Below the pieces are notes generated by a model. It saw nothing but the letters and a program-made list of their open reading frames with translations, was not told where the DNA came from and did no database searches. The position numbers and the translations under genes are program-made. DNA of 22,327 nucleotides, taken from positions 1 through 22,327 of the forward strand of contig DXOJ01000458.1 in the NCBI GenBank assembly GCA_019412865.1, in the 5' to 3' direction. Positions 1-7,743 of the stretch are shown piece after piece. Position 1 is the stretch's first letter, and every line of letters begins with the position of its first letter. The DNA is from Bacteroides sp. Lineage in GTDB: Bacteria; Bacteroidota; Bacteroidia; Bacteroidales; Bacteroidaceae.

Positions 1-11
1 GATATAATAGT

Positions 12-1178
12 ATGCGGCTGAAAGGAAAATGCTGGCCGGTTGTTTGCCTTTTGTTATTTCTCGTTTCTTGTGGACAGAAGAGCAAAAACAATACGCAGGC
101 AGTCGGAGTGGCGGTTAGCGCCTCTGATTCCTCCCGGATTATTCTTCCGGAATATGCTGAAGGTTTCGAAGTGCAATATGTAGAGGGAGGGTGTCTGGTG
201 ACCATTCAGGACCCGCAGAAAGAAAAAGGTAAAGGGGAAATTTATCAGTATGCGTTTGTCAGGGATAAGGAAGCCTTTGCGAAAAATAAAGTATCCGCTG
301 ATTATGTAGTGCAGCCCGTTCCGATAAAGAATATCATTTGTATGACTTCGTTGCAGCTATCTAATTTTATAAAACTGGATGAGCTGGATCATGTGGTTGG
401 TATCACAAGTACCCGCCATTTGTTTAATGAGGAAGTAAAACGCCGGTTGAAAGAGAAGAAAATTCGTAAGATAGGGATAGAGGGAAACTTTGATAATGAA
501 GTTATTATTTCCATGAATCCCGATCTGATTATGATTTCTCCTTTCAAACGGGGAGGATATGACGCATTGAAAGAGGTAGGTATTCCTTTGATTCCGCATT
601 TGGGATATAAAGAGAATTCTCCCCTTGGGCAGGCAGAATGGATTAAGTTTATCGGTCTGTTGATTGGAGAAGAGGAGAAAGCAAATGCAATCTTTGATTC
701 GATTAAGGCTGAATATAATACATTGAAGCAGCTGACGGCAAAGATTGAGAAAAAGCCGGTTGTTTTTAGTGGTGAGCTGCGTGGCGGCAACTGGTACGCC
801 GTAGGAGGACGCAATTTCCTCGCACAACTTTTTCGGGATGCCGGTGCTGATTATTTCCTAAAAGATGATCCGAATACAGGTGGAGTGACTTTAGACTTTG
901 AGACTGTTTACAGTCGTGCGGAAAGTGCTGATTATTGGCGGATATTGAACAGCCATAACGGCACGTTCACTTATGACGCCTTGAAAGCACAGGATTCCCG
1001 GTATGCTGATTTCCGGGCATTCAAAGATAAAGGAGTGATTTATTGTAATCTCAAGGAGAAACCTTATTATGAGAATGTTCCCACTCATCCGGAAGTGCTA
1101 CTGAAAGATTTGATTAAAGTATTTCATCCGGAACTGTTGCCGGAGTATACTCCCGTTTTTTATGAGCTTTTAAAATGA
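12..1178 (+). CDS. btuF: Corrinoid/metal-chelate ABC transporter substrate-binding lipoprotein (BtuF-like)
   Basis: This is a periplasmic binding lipoprotein that should deliver a corrinoid (or another metal chelate) to the permease encoded next. Residues 1-20 form a lipoprotein signal: a basic start, a hydrophobic stretch and the lipobox LVSC with Cys20. The residues after Cys20 (GQKSKN) are not acidic, so no surface-export signal is seen. A Bacteroidetes-type N-terminal region runs to about residue 105. A TroA/FecB-type binding domain follows, with the recognisable stretches MNPDLIMIS (168-176) and a second lobe beginning near VVFSGELRGGNW (250-261). At 388 residues it is longer than E. coli BtuF because of the N-terminal region. 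It ends 7 bases before btuC, so the two are co-transcribed. Only 11 bases precede the start, so its promoter lies outside the window. The fold class is clear; corrinoid as substrate is inferred from the locus, and a siderophore or haem ligand is possible. Confidence 0.85.
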   Translation: MRLKGKCWPVVCLLLFLVSCGQKSKNNTQAVGVAVSASDSSRIILPEYAEGFEVQYVEGGCLVTIQDPQKEKGKGEIYQYAFVRDKEAFAKNKVSADYVVQPVPIKNIICMTSLQLSNFIKLDELDHVVGITSTRHLFNEEVKRRLKEKKIRKIGIEGNFDNEVIISMNPDLIMISPFKRGGYDALKEVGIPLIPHLGYKENSPLGQAEWIKFIGLLIGEEEKANAIFDSIKAEYNTLKQLTAKIEKKPVVFSGELRGGNWYAVGGRNFLAQLFRDAGADYFLKDDPNTGGVTLDFETVYSRAESADYWRILNSHNGTFTYDALKAQDSRYADFRAFKDKGVIYCNLKEKPYYENVPTHPEVLLKDLIKVFHPELLPEYTPVFYELLK

Positions 1179-1185
1179 GAAGGAT

Positions 1186-2223
1186 ATGAAAACTCCTGTC
1201 TGGTTGTTGATGCTTCTGTTGGTTGGATTGATTTTTTTTCTTTTCTTCCTGAATCTCGTATTGGGTTCTGTATCTATACCGTTTCGTGCTGTATGGGATA
1301 TTTGCCTGTGGGGAAATCATGAGAATCACATTTGGACGAATATTATCTGGAAATCGAGAATGCCCCAGGCAGTTACTGCGCTAGTTGCCGGAGCAGGGTT
1401 GTCCGTCAGCGGATTGCAGATGCAGACAGTTTTCAGAAACCCGTTAGCGGGGCCTTCTGTGTTGGGGATTAGTTCCGGAGCAAGTATGGGAGTGGCTTTT
1501 GTCGTTTTATTGTCAGGCAGTCTCGGAGGAGTGGCGTTGAGCAGTCTGGGGCTGATTGGTGAATTGGCGCTGACGGTTGCCGCTATTGCAGGAGCATTGT
1601 CTATCATGGCGCTTATTGCTTTCGCCTCACAGAAAGTAAAAGGAAACGTGACTCTGTTGATTATCGGTGTGATGATTGGTTATGTAGCCAATGCTGTGAT
1701 TGGAGTCTTGAAGTTTTTCAGTGTTGAAGAAGATATTCGCGCGTATGTCATTTGGGGATTAGGAAGTTTTTCCCGTATTTCCGGTGACCAGTTATTCCCA
1801 TTCCTTTGTACAATGGCTGTACTTCTTCCACTCTCTTTTCTGTTGATTAAGACATTGAATCTGTTGTTGCTTGGAGACAGTTATGCGCGAAATCTGGGCT
1901 TGAATATCAAACGTGCCCGTTTGTTGGTAATCTCCTGTTCCGGAGCTTTGGTGGCGATTGTTACGGCTTATTGTGGCCCGATTGTTTTTCTGGGACTGGC
2001 TGTGCCGCATCTTTGCCGTGCTTTGTTCCGTACTTCCGACCATCGGATATTGATGCCTTCTTCTTTATTGGTAGGGGCGGCAATGGCGTTATTATGTAAT
2101 CTGATAGCCCGTATGCCGGGATTTGAAGGTGCTTTGCCGGTCAACTCCGTCACAGCTTTGGTCGGTGCACCGGTGGTAGTGTCGGTGTTGTTCCGTAAGC
2201 GTAAGGGAGAGGTAAATGAATGA
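1186..2223 (+). CDS. btuC: Corrinoid ABC transporter permease, FecCD family (BtuC-like)
   Basis: This is the inner-membrane permease of a type II importer of the FecCD/BtuC family, 345 residues, the normal family length. It starts with a membrane helix (about residues 5-28) and is hydrophobic throughout, consistent with the usual ten helices per subunit. The family signature RNPLAGPSVLGISSGA lies at 84-99. The cytoplasmic coupling-loop region around GPIVFLGLAVPHLCR lies in the C-terminal third. A GAGAAGG-like ribosome site sits just before the ATG. The gene follows btuF by 7 bases, and its stop lies inside the start of btuD (8-base overlap), which suggests translational coupling. The family is certain; corrinoid specificity comes from the neighbouring B12 genes. 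Confidence 0.9.
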   Translation: MKTPVWLLMLLLVGLIFFLFFLNLVLGSVSIPFRAVWDICLWGNHENHIWTNIIWKSRMPQAVTALVAGAGLSVSGLQMQTVFRNPLAGPSVLGISSGASMGVAFVVLLSGSLGGVALSSLGLIGELALTVAAIAGALSIMALIAFASQKVKGNVTLLIIGVMIGYVANAVIGVLKFFSVEEDIRAYVIWGLGSFSRISGDQLFPFLCTMAVLLPLSFLLIKTLNLLLLGDSYARNLGLNIKRARLLVISCSGALVAIVTAYCGPIVFLGLAVPHLCRALFRTSDHRILMPSSLLVGAAMALLCNLIARMPGFEGALPVNSVTALVGAPVVVSVLFRKRKGEVNE

Positions 2224-3280
2224 TAATCAGAACAGGGAGAAACTTAACATGCAAGAGCAAGAAACCATAACTATCAGGAACCTGGCCACAGGCTATAAAG
2301 GAAAGCATAAAACGCATATCGTAGCCCGTGATATAAATGCCAGTATTTATGCTGGCGAACTCACTTGCCTGCTCGGAGCCAATGGAGCGGGAAAGTCCAC
2401 TTTGTTGCATACACTGTCCGGTTTCCTTCCGAAATTGTCGGGAGAGATCCGGATCATGAATAAAGAGGTTGAGAAATATTCCGATGCGGATATGTCGAAA
2501 GTCATCAGTGTGGTGCTGACAGAAAAGTGCGACTTGCGTAATATGACGGTGGAAGAGATGGTAGCGTTAGGAAGAAGTCCTTATACCGGGTTTTGGGGAG
2601 TGTTGAAGAAAGGAGATAAAGAAATTGTTTCCCGTGCGATAGCCGGTGTAGGGATAGAGGTGCTAACCGGTCGGATGATGCATACGTTGAGTGACGGAGA
2701 AAAACAAAAGGTGATGATTGCCAAAGCGTTGGCGCAGGAAACACCTGTAATTTTTCTGGATGAACCGACCGCCTTCCTTGATTTTCCAAGTAAAGTGGAG
2801 ATGATGCAACTGTTGCATCGGTTGTCCCGCAATACGGGGAAAACGATTTTCATGAGTACCCATGATTTGGAACTGGCTTTGCAGATTGCCGATAAAGTCT
2901 GGATGATGGATAAAGAAAACGGTGTGACTATCGGAACTCCTGAGGACTTGTCACTGAATGGTACATTGAGTAACTTCTTTTCCCGTAAAGGAATCATGTT
3001 CGACCAAAATACGGGATTATTTAAAATCAACAATGAATATTCTGTAAAGATGCATCTTGAAGGGCATGGTCAAAAATATGCGATGGTCAGGAAAGCTCTT
3101 TTGCGAAATGGAATTCTGGCAGGGCGTGAGATTGAATCTGATGTTTATATAGAAACAGGTAATCTTCAGACGGAAGGATTTTTGCTGCATTTGCCGGAGA
3201 ATGAAGTTCGAAAAGCGGAAGACATTGAGGTATTGCTTAAGTTGGTGTCCGGTTATCTGGTGAATAGCAGATATAGTTGA
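2216..3280 (+). CDS. btuD: Corrinoid ABC transporter ATP-binding protein with a C-terminal extension (BtuD-like)
   Basis: This is the ATPase of the importer. Walker A is GANGAGKST (54-62), the ABC signature is LSDGE (158-162), Walker B is VIFLDEP (178-184) and the switch histidine is His216 in STHD. At the Q-loop position the sequence reads VVLTEK (99-104), so the usual glutamine is not obvious. The protein has 354 residues, about 90 more than the core ATPase. The extra C-terminal part (about 265-354) has mixed helix/strand character and no motif I recognise. The start at 2216 has a GGGAGAGG ribosome site and overlaps btuC by 8 bases; Met12 (2249) is an alternative start. It is the last gene of the btuFCD unit. 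No clear terminator hairpin follows directly, and the repeat element begins about 25 bases downstream. Confidence 0.88.
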   Translation: MNDNQNREKLNMQEQETITIRNLATGYKGKHKTHIVARDINASIYAGELTCLLGANGAGKSTLLHTLSGFLPKLSGEIRIMNKEVEKYSDADMSKVISVVLTEKCDLRNMTVEEMVALGRSPYTGFWGVLKKGDKEIVSRAIAGVGIEVLTGRMMHTLSDGEKQKVMIAKALAQETPVIFLDEPTAFLDFPSKVEMMQLLHRLSRNTGKTIFMSTHDLELALQIADKVWMMDKENGVTIGTPEDLSLNGTLSNFFSRKGIMFDQNTGLFKINNEYSVKMHLEGHGQKYAMVRKALLRNGILAGREIESDVYIETGNLQTEGFLLHLPENEVRKAEDIEVLLKLVSGYLVNSRYS

Positions 3281-3335
3281 TTCAAAAAATCCTCAAAACT
3301 GTATGGAAATGAGCCGAAATATAATCTCTTAACAC

Positions 3336-3465
3336 TCTACTACAGAATTAAAAAGTGAAAATTTGCTGTCACCTGTCACATGTTTGTATTTAAACATCTG
3401 ACAGTGAATGAGTAGTGGTGTGACGGCAGTATGTGACAGCACAGTGACAGTACTTTTGCTGTCAC
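3336..3465 (+). repeat. Left 130 bp inverted-repeat arm
   Basis: The reverse complement of this stretch matches 3745-3874 with five differences and no gaps. The arm contains smaller inverted sequences of its own. GTGACAGC at 3433-3440 faces GCTGTCAC at 3458-3465, and the six-base word TGACAG or its complement occurs six times (3366, 3373, 3399, 3434, 3445, 3459). Confidence 0.92.
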
Positions 3466-3514
3466 CTCTCACTCCCTCTTTTAGAAGCAAGTTCCAAGCA
3501 AGTTTCCTTTGTTT

Positions 3515-3661
3515 GAAACTAAAGTTTCAACAAAGAGAAACTAGAGTTTCCAGCCTTGAAACTAATGGTTTCAAGCAATTGGAACTAGAGTTTCAAGCTT
3601 ATGGAACTAAAGTTTCATCCCATGAAACCAATGGTTTGAAAGTATGAAACGAATGTTTTTC
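3515..3661. repeat. Minisatellite of seven palindromic units, 21-23 bp apart
   Basis: Seven units share the core GAAAC-TA-n-GTTTC. They start at 3515, 3537, 3558, 3581, 3603, 3624 and 3646, giving spacings of 22, 21, 23, 22, 21 and 22 bases. The first unit, TTGAAACTAAAGTTTCAA, is a palindrome with 8-base arms around AA. The centres run TAAAG, TAGAG, TAATGG, then TAGAG, TAAAG, CAATGG, then a decayed GAATG unit, which suggests a higher period of three units (66 bases). Degenerate traces of the pattern extend left to about 3484. Repeat and spacer lengths do not fit a CRISPR array. Confidence 0.88.
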
Positions 3662-3744
3662 TATGACTAAAAAATATGAAGCTATGCAGGTTGTGATTTT
3701 CAGGAAAGAGAAAAGGAAGAGAAGAAAGAATCGTGGGAGAACAT

Positions 3745-3874
3745 GTGACAGCAAAAGTACTGTCACTGTGCTGTCACATGTTGCCGTCACACCACTACTC
3801 ATTCATTGTCAGAAGTTTAAATACAAACATGTGACAGGTGACAGCAAATTTTCACTTTTTAATTCTCTAGTAGA
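3745..3874 (-). repeat. Right 130 bp inverted-repeat arm
   Basis: This is the inverted copy of 3336-3465, separated from it by 279 bases. The differences are two adjacent bases near 3780, single bases near 3806 and 3814, and one near 3867. RNA read through the region from either side could form a 130 bp stem, so the element could also block read-through between the two convergent transcription units. That function is inference. Confidence 0.92.
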
Positions 3875-3961
3875 TGCTCGCTGGGATTATATTTCAGCTT
3901 ATTTTTTTATGACTTGACTTATTTCAAAACCGTATTAGAAATAAACCTGTCAATAATAGAT

Positions 3962-5773
3962 TTAGAATAGGGTAGAGTGAAATTGATATGAAATCTCCCC
4001 AGTCTCATTGATTAATAAAATAGCGAGCTCTCCTTTGGGAAAAAGTGGTGTACAGTGTATATGACATAGTTGCACCAACTTGTTGAACAAAATTTCTTTA
4101 TCTTTCTTGTTTGGTATTCCCCATAGTTCGCGGGCAAGCGTCATTTGTTCGATCAATGCTAAAGTCTCATCTGAACAGCTGCACTGAATAGCTATTTCTT
4201 TTAAAAAGTCTTTGTTCATTACCACTTTCTTGCTGTGAGTATCCAAGTGTCCTTCTGCCAGTTTTACCGCTTTTCCTATCATAATCCCCATGCTTACCTT
4301 TTGAAAACCAGTCTCTGCTGCTATTTTTAATGTCTCTCCGATAAAGTTCCCGTAATGCACAAAAGCCTGTGGAGGGAGATTCGGATAGAGGCTCCGGACA
4401 AATTTCTCACTTTTGGCTCCGGAATTGATAACCAATCGTTCCGCATTAACTGCATAGGCCACTTCCACTTCCTTGCGTATGGCATCGACGAATGCTTCCG
4501 AAGAAAAAGGTTTCACAATACCCGAAGTTCCGATAATGGAGATCCCTCCAATAATTCCCAATTTCGGGTTGAATGTTTTCAGTGCCAGTGCTTCCCCTTC
4601 GGGAACGCTGATAGTTATGTCCAGCCCTCCTCCATAAAGTAAGGATAGCTCATTGACGATCATTTTCCGGGGAGTCGAATTGATGGCAGGTTCACCGACG
4701 GTTAATCCCAATCCGGGAAGTGTGACTTTTCCCACCCCTTTTCCTTGCAGGAAATGTATGCCGGGAGAATCGGAAAAAGATACAGTGGCTACAATCTGAT
4801 GTCCGTGGGTAACGTCCGGGTCATCTCCGGCATCTTTGATGACACTGGCAGTGGCGGTATTCTCATCCGTTTTTTCTACCTTATATATAGGTAGGACGAC
4901 CCTTTCTCCATCCGGTAATGTCACTTCCGTTTTTTCTTTAAAACATTCTTCTGTCAATGCAAGTAAAGCGGCTTTGGCTGCGGCTGTTGCGCAGGTTCCG
5001 GTAGTGAATCCACTTCTTAGGGCATAAAATCCCGGTACATTTAGTTCAACAGCCCGTCTCAATCCGTATTTCCCATTTACTGTAATAAAACCCTCGGGCA
5101 GGGGAGGACGGCGGACCACATAAATTTTGATTCCGTTTTTCAGAGCAGCTTCTATTTTTTCGATGAAGCCTCCCGAACTGCCGCTTTCTTTTGTGATAAT
5201 CGCTTGCGGGGAAAGTTGCTTAAAAAGGAGTGATTCATCTTCTTCGGGTTGATAGAAAATCAGTTTTTCTTTGGGGAATCCTGCCTTTATGGCAATATCT
5301 ACGGATTCCGACCGTTCCAGAACCCGAAAGATACAGTCATGCTCTTTCCAGAAACCTTGTAGCTTGGTAATAGTTTGAGTGCCGGTGAGAGCCAGTAGTT
5401 TCTCTATACCGTCCTGTTTCATACGGGCGACGGCGCCTTCGAAGTCATCACACCAAATGATTTCCTCCGATAATTCCGGATAGATACGCTCCAGGCGCAC
5501 TACCTTGATCGTTAATTCTTTTGCCGCGAGGAAGATATTCTGGTGGAGTTGTTGCGCAAATGGATGGGCGGCATCTATTATTAATCGGATGTCGTGTTCA
5601 CGGCAGAAAGAAATGATTTTTTCTGAATCCATGTTGCCGGTCAGTCGCGTCATATTTCTGCACGTGACTTCCTGAAGGGTGCCACGTGTGGAATAATAAA
5701 AGGGTTGTCCTGCTTCATCGAGGGTTTCAGCGGCAGTGCGTCCCTCCGTCGTTCCTCCGAAAATCAGTATCAT
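3962..5773 (-). CDS. cbiJ-cbiD: Fusion of cobalt-precorrin-6A reductase (CbiJ) and cobalt-precorrin-5B C1-methyltransferase (CbiD)
   Basis: This is a two-domain cytoplasmic enzyme of 603 residues. Residues 1 to about 245 are a CbiJ/CobK reductase, opening with the nucleotide-binding turn FGGTTEGR (5-12) and carrying IDAAHPFA (66-73). From about 250 the CbiD domain begins, with its hallmark GFTTGTCA at 255-262; CbiD is the SAM-dependent enzyme that methylates C1. CbiD acts directly before CbiJ, so the fusion joins consecutive steps in reverse order along the chain. The start codon overlaps the stop of cbiG-cbiF in an ATGA (5770-5773), which implies translational coupling. The domains have their usual lengths and no key motif is missing. 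It converges on btuD with the repeat element between them. Confidence 0.93.
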   Translation of the reverse strand: MILIFGGTTEGRTAAETLDEAGQPFYYSTRGTLQEVTCRNMTRLTGNMDSEKIISFCREHDIRLIIDAAHPFAQQLHQNIFLAAKELTIKVVRLERIYPELSEEIIWCDDFEGAVARMKQDGIEKLLALTGTQTITKLQGFWKEHDCIFRVLERSESVDIAIKAGFPKEKLIFYQPEEDESLLFKQLSPQAIITKESGSSGGFIEKIEAALKNGIKIYVVRRPPLPEGFITVNGKYGLRRAVELNVPGFYALRSGFTTGTCATAAAKAALLALTEECFKEKTEVTLPDGERVVLPIYKVEKTDENTATASVIKDAGDDPDVTHGHQIVATVSFSDSPGIHFLQGKGVGKVTLPGLGLTVGEPAINSTPRKMIVNELSLLYGGGLDITISVPEGEALALKTFNPKLGIIGGISIIGTSGIVKPFSSEAFVDAIRKEVEVAYAVNAERLVINSGAKSEKFVRSLYPNLPPQAFVHYGNFIGETLKIAAETGFQKVSMGIMIGKAVKLAEGHLDTHSKKVVMNKDFLKEIAIQCSCSDETLALIEQMTLARELWGIPNKKDKEILFNKLVQLCHIHCTPLFPKGELAILLINETGEISYQFHSTLF

Positions 5774-7599
5774 GGGCGGAAAAGATGTTTGAATTCATCA
5801 GCATATAGTCTGGATAATCCCTCCCGGTGGTCGATGGCATTACCGACTACAAGCAGGGTAGTAAGAGTCAGATGGTTGTCACGGACAATTTGAGCAAGAT
5901 CTTTCAGCTTGCCGCGATATATCTTTTCTTCTTTCCAAGTGAGTTTGTAGCAGGCAGCTACGGGCGTTTCGGGAGAGTAGGCTTGCAAGAGTTCTTCCTG
6001 TACCTGCTCCACAATAGCAGCACTTAGATAGATGCACATCGTGCTTTGCGAGCGCGCCAGCAAATGAAGCTTTTCTTTCTCAGGCATCGGTGTCCGACCC
6101 TCTCCACGTGTGAGGATAATGCTTTGCACTTCTTCAGGAATGGTGAACTGTGATTTGAGGGCTGCTGCTGCGGCCTGAAAAGAAGAAATGCCGGGAGTGA
6201 TGTGATACCTCATTCCGTATTGGTCGAAGAATGCCATTTGTTCGGCAATAGCTCCGTAAATACACGGGTCACCTGTGTGGAGACGTACCACAAACAATCC
6301 CTTGTCATAGAAAGACTTCATGAGGGTGAATTGTTCCTCCAATGTCATGTCTGCCGAGCTTCTGACTGTAGCGCCCGGTTTGGCGTAATACGTCAGTTCG
6401 CGTGGCACCAGACTGCCGGCATAAAGAATGAGGTCTGCCTTTTCCAGCATTCTCTTGCCTCTTACAGAAATCAATTCCGGGTCGCCCGGACCGGCCCCCA
6501 CAATCTCGATATGCCCGTTGTTGCGGTCACTATCAGCAGAAAGTGCTACGGCAAAGGTGAAATTATTCCCTTCGGATAGTATTCCTTTTTGCTTTTCCAT
6601 CAACAATCTGCCGTAATCGGAGGCACGGATAGCAGAACTTTCGGCCACCCCATCAACGCCTGTCACTTCCTTCACTTTTTCGGAGGGATTCGGAACGCTG
6701 ATATCTGCCAGTTCTTCGGCTTTATAAATATGTAGTTCACTGTTTGAGAACTGCGTATGTAATTCTGCAATCAACGGTTCGTCTTTTTTCAGTTCAATCG
6801 TTGAAATGCTTTTCACTGCAAGTGGAGAAAGATGGTGTCGCAATAATTCATCTTTCATATAAATGCAGACTCCTTGTGGAGAACATTCTTTTTTGCAGCC
6901 TACCCCGATATGAAGCACGGGCGGATAGAACTGCAGTGTCGGGATAGGAGCGTCATATTCCCACGGACCAACAGTGATGAGTAATTGGTATTCCGCCAGC
7001 GGTATTTCTTCCAATCTATAATAGATATCTGTATGTTCCGGACAGCTCTGTTCAAGTTCGTCCGTTCCTTTATCTTTGACGCTGAGAAGCAGGGCTGTCT
7101 TGTGTTTATTCACAAACTGAAAAATAGCCTGATTCATGGAAGCCGGTGTTGCCGAAGTTTTCCATCCGTAACGGGAGGTAAACGTATCCAGCGCCCACAA
7201 CTGTTGATTATCACTTTGGGTGGTGACGATGGCTTCCCCTCCGGTGATTCCCGCAACGATTCGTGTCAGTTCATTGCCGCCTCCGATGTGTCCGGACAGT
7301 ACGGAGATAACGAAACGTCCGGTACTGTCAACGTTAATCACTGCCGGATCGGCATATTTGTTCCGGATGCAGGAAGCAATACTTCTCACACAGATGCCGA
7401 GTGCACCGATAAAAACGATTGCTTTAAAATCGGAAAAATGTTCTTTCATAAACCCGCTGTACGAGGTGATTGTTTCGCATCCCTCTGCTTCTCCTTTGAG
7501 GTATATGGCGGATTCTGCTAACTCTCTGCTTATATTCCTGGCTATGGGCAGACTTGACTCGGAGATTAAAATGATTGCTGTCTGAACGCTCTTTTCCAT
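5770..7599 (-). CDS. cbiG-cbiF: Fusion of cobalt-precorrin-5A hydrolase (CbiG) and cobalt-precorrin-4 C11-methyltransferase (CbiF)
   Basis: This is a 609-residue fusion. The N-terminal CbiG part has its first domain around FIGALGICVRSIA (63-75) and LSGHIGGGNELT (101-112), and a C-terminal CbiG domain around HIGVGCKKECS (230-240). CbiG opens the lactone and releases the two-carbon fragment during ring contraction. After a linker, CbiF begins near 363, with the SAM-methyltransferase signatures GAGPGDPELISV (368-379), GSLVP (395-399) and HTGDPCIYG (441-449). The frame stays open upstream to 7719, but I chose Met at 7597-7599. The preceding 40 residues would overlap the promoter and do not look like CbiG, whereas MEKSVQTAIILISE does. 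It is the first gene of the minus-strand unit and overlaps cbiJ-cbiD by 4 bases. Confidence 0.93.
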   Translation of the reverse strand: MEKSVQTAIILISESSLPIARNISRELAESAIYLKGEAEGCETITSYSGFMKEHFSDFKAIVFIGALGICVRSIASCIRNKYADPAVINVDSTGRFVISVLSGHIGGGNELTRIVAGITGGEAIVTTQSDNQQLWALDTFTSRYGWKTSATPASMNQAIFQFVNKHKTALLLSVKDKGTDELEQSCPEHTDIYYRLEEIPLAEYQLLITVGPWEYDAPIPTLQFYPPVLHIGVGCKKECSPQGVCIYMKDELLRHHLSPLAVKSISTIELKKDEPLIAELHTQFSNSELHIYKAEELADISVPNPSEKVKEVTGVDGVAESSAIRASDYGRLLMEKQKGILSEGNNFTFAVALSADSDRNNGHIEIVGAGPGDPELISVRGKRMLEKADLILYAGSLVPRELTYYAKPGATVRSSADMTLEEQFTLMKSFYDKGLFVVRLHTGDPCIYGAIAEQMAFFDQYGMRYHITPGISSFQAAAAALKSQFTIPEEVQSIILTRGEGRTPMPEKEKLHLLARSQSTMCIYLSAAIVEQVQEELLQAYSPETPVAACYKLTWKEEKIYRGKLKDLAQIVRDNHLTLTTLLVVGNAIDHREGLSRLYADEFKHLFRP

Positions 7600-7628
7600 C
7601 CTGAAAATAATTAATTGGGGTAATGTTG

Positions 7629-7636
7629 CAAAAATA
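7629..7636 (-). promoter_or_regulatory. Putative minus-strand promoter, -7 box for cbiG-cbiF
   Basis: Read on the minus strand, this is TATTTTTG, a match to the Bacteroides -7 consensus TAnnTTTG, about 30 bases before the cbiG-cbiF start. A clear -33 TTTG at the right distance is not seen. The resulting leader would be only ~20-25 nt, too short to hold a riboswitch. Confidence 0.5.
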
Positions 7637-7730
7637 CAATAATAATCAGTTTCTTTCCTTGAGAGGTAGTGTAAATTTTGTGTTACTAAAAATATTTTTA
7701 GATATGTTATGAGATACAAATTAAATGTAG

Positions 7731-7738
7731 TAATTTTG
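7731..7738 (+). promoter_or_regulatory. Putative plus-strand promoter, -7 box for the riboswitch transcript
   Basis: TAATTTTG fits the Bacteroides -7 consensus TAnnTTTG. It lies immediately before the riboswitch, so transcription would start within the first bases of the P1 stem region. The -33 element is weak. This placement fits a promoter that makes only riboswitch-led RNA. Confidence 0.6.
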
Positions 7739-7743
7739 CGGCA

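Larger units (their letters stand above)
3305..3906. mobile_element. MITE-like element with long inverted arms and a minisatellite core
   Basis: This fills most of the 681-base gap between the convergent genes btuD and cbiJ-cbiD. Bases 3336-3465 and 3745-3874 are inverted copies that match at 125 of 130 positions by eye. Weaker inverted similarity continues outward past a divergent patch, with GAGCCGAAATATAAT near 3311 facing ATTATATTTCAGCTT at 3886-3900. The interior (3466-3744) holds a tandem series of short palindromes and no transposase. A possible 4-base target duplication, TATG, occurs at 3302-3305 and 3908-3911, but the exact ends are uncertain. The form, long inverted repeats around a ~22 bp minisatellite, resembles the BrickBuilt MITEs of Porphyromonas gingivalis as I recall them; this is a structural likeness, not a sequence match. 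Short open frames inside it look fortuitous. Confidence 0.75.

Noticed and set aside
3408..3647. 79-residue plus-strand open frame with internal peptide repeats (such as ETRVSS, GTKVSS, ETNG)
   Set aside because: It lies across the left inverted arm and the minisatellite; the peptide repeat is explained by the 66-base DNA superperiod. No ribosome site, signal or known fold is seen.
3515..3661. CRISPR array
   Set aside because: The unit period is only 21-23 bases, the repeats are short imperfect palindromes, the spacers are about 7-8 bases and related to each other, and no cas genes are present.
3599..3917. Short open frames on both strands in the right part of the repeat element
   Set aside because: They run through the inverted arm and non-coding flank, and the minus-strand one mirrors the left-arm frame. 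This is expected from inverted copies, not from a gene.
6985..7521. 178-residue plus-strand frame antisense to cbiG-cbiF
   Set aside because: It is fully inside a well-supported gene on the other strand, with no recognisable motif.
7600..7719. Upstream extension of cbiG-cbiF to a Met at 7719
   Set aside because: The extra 40 residues are not CbiG-like and would be translated from the promoter region; MEKSVQTAIILISE is the natural start.
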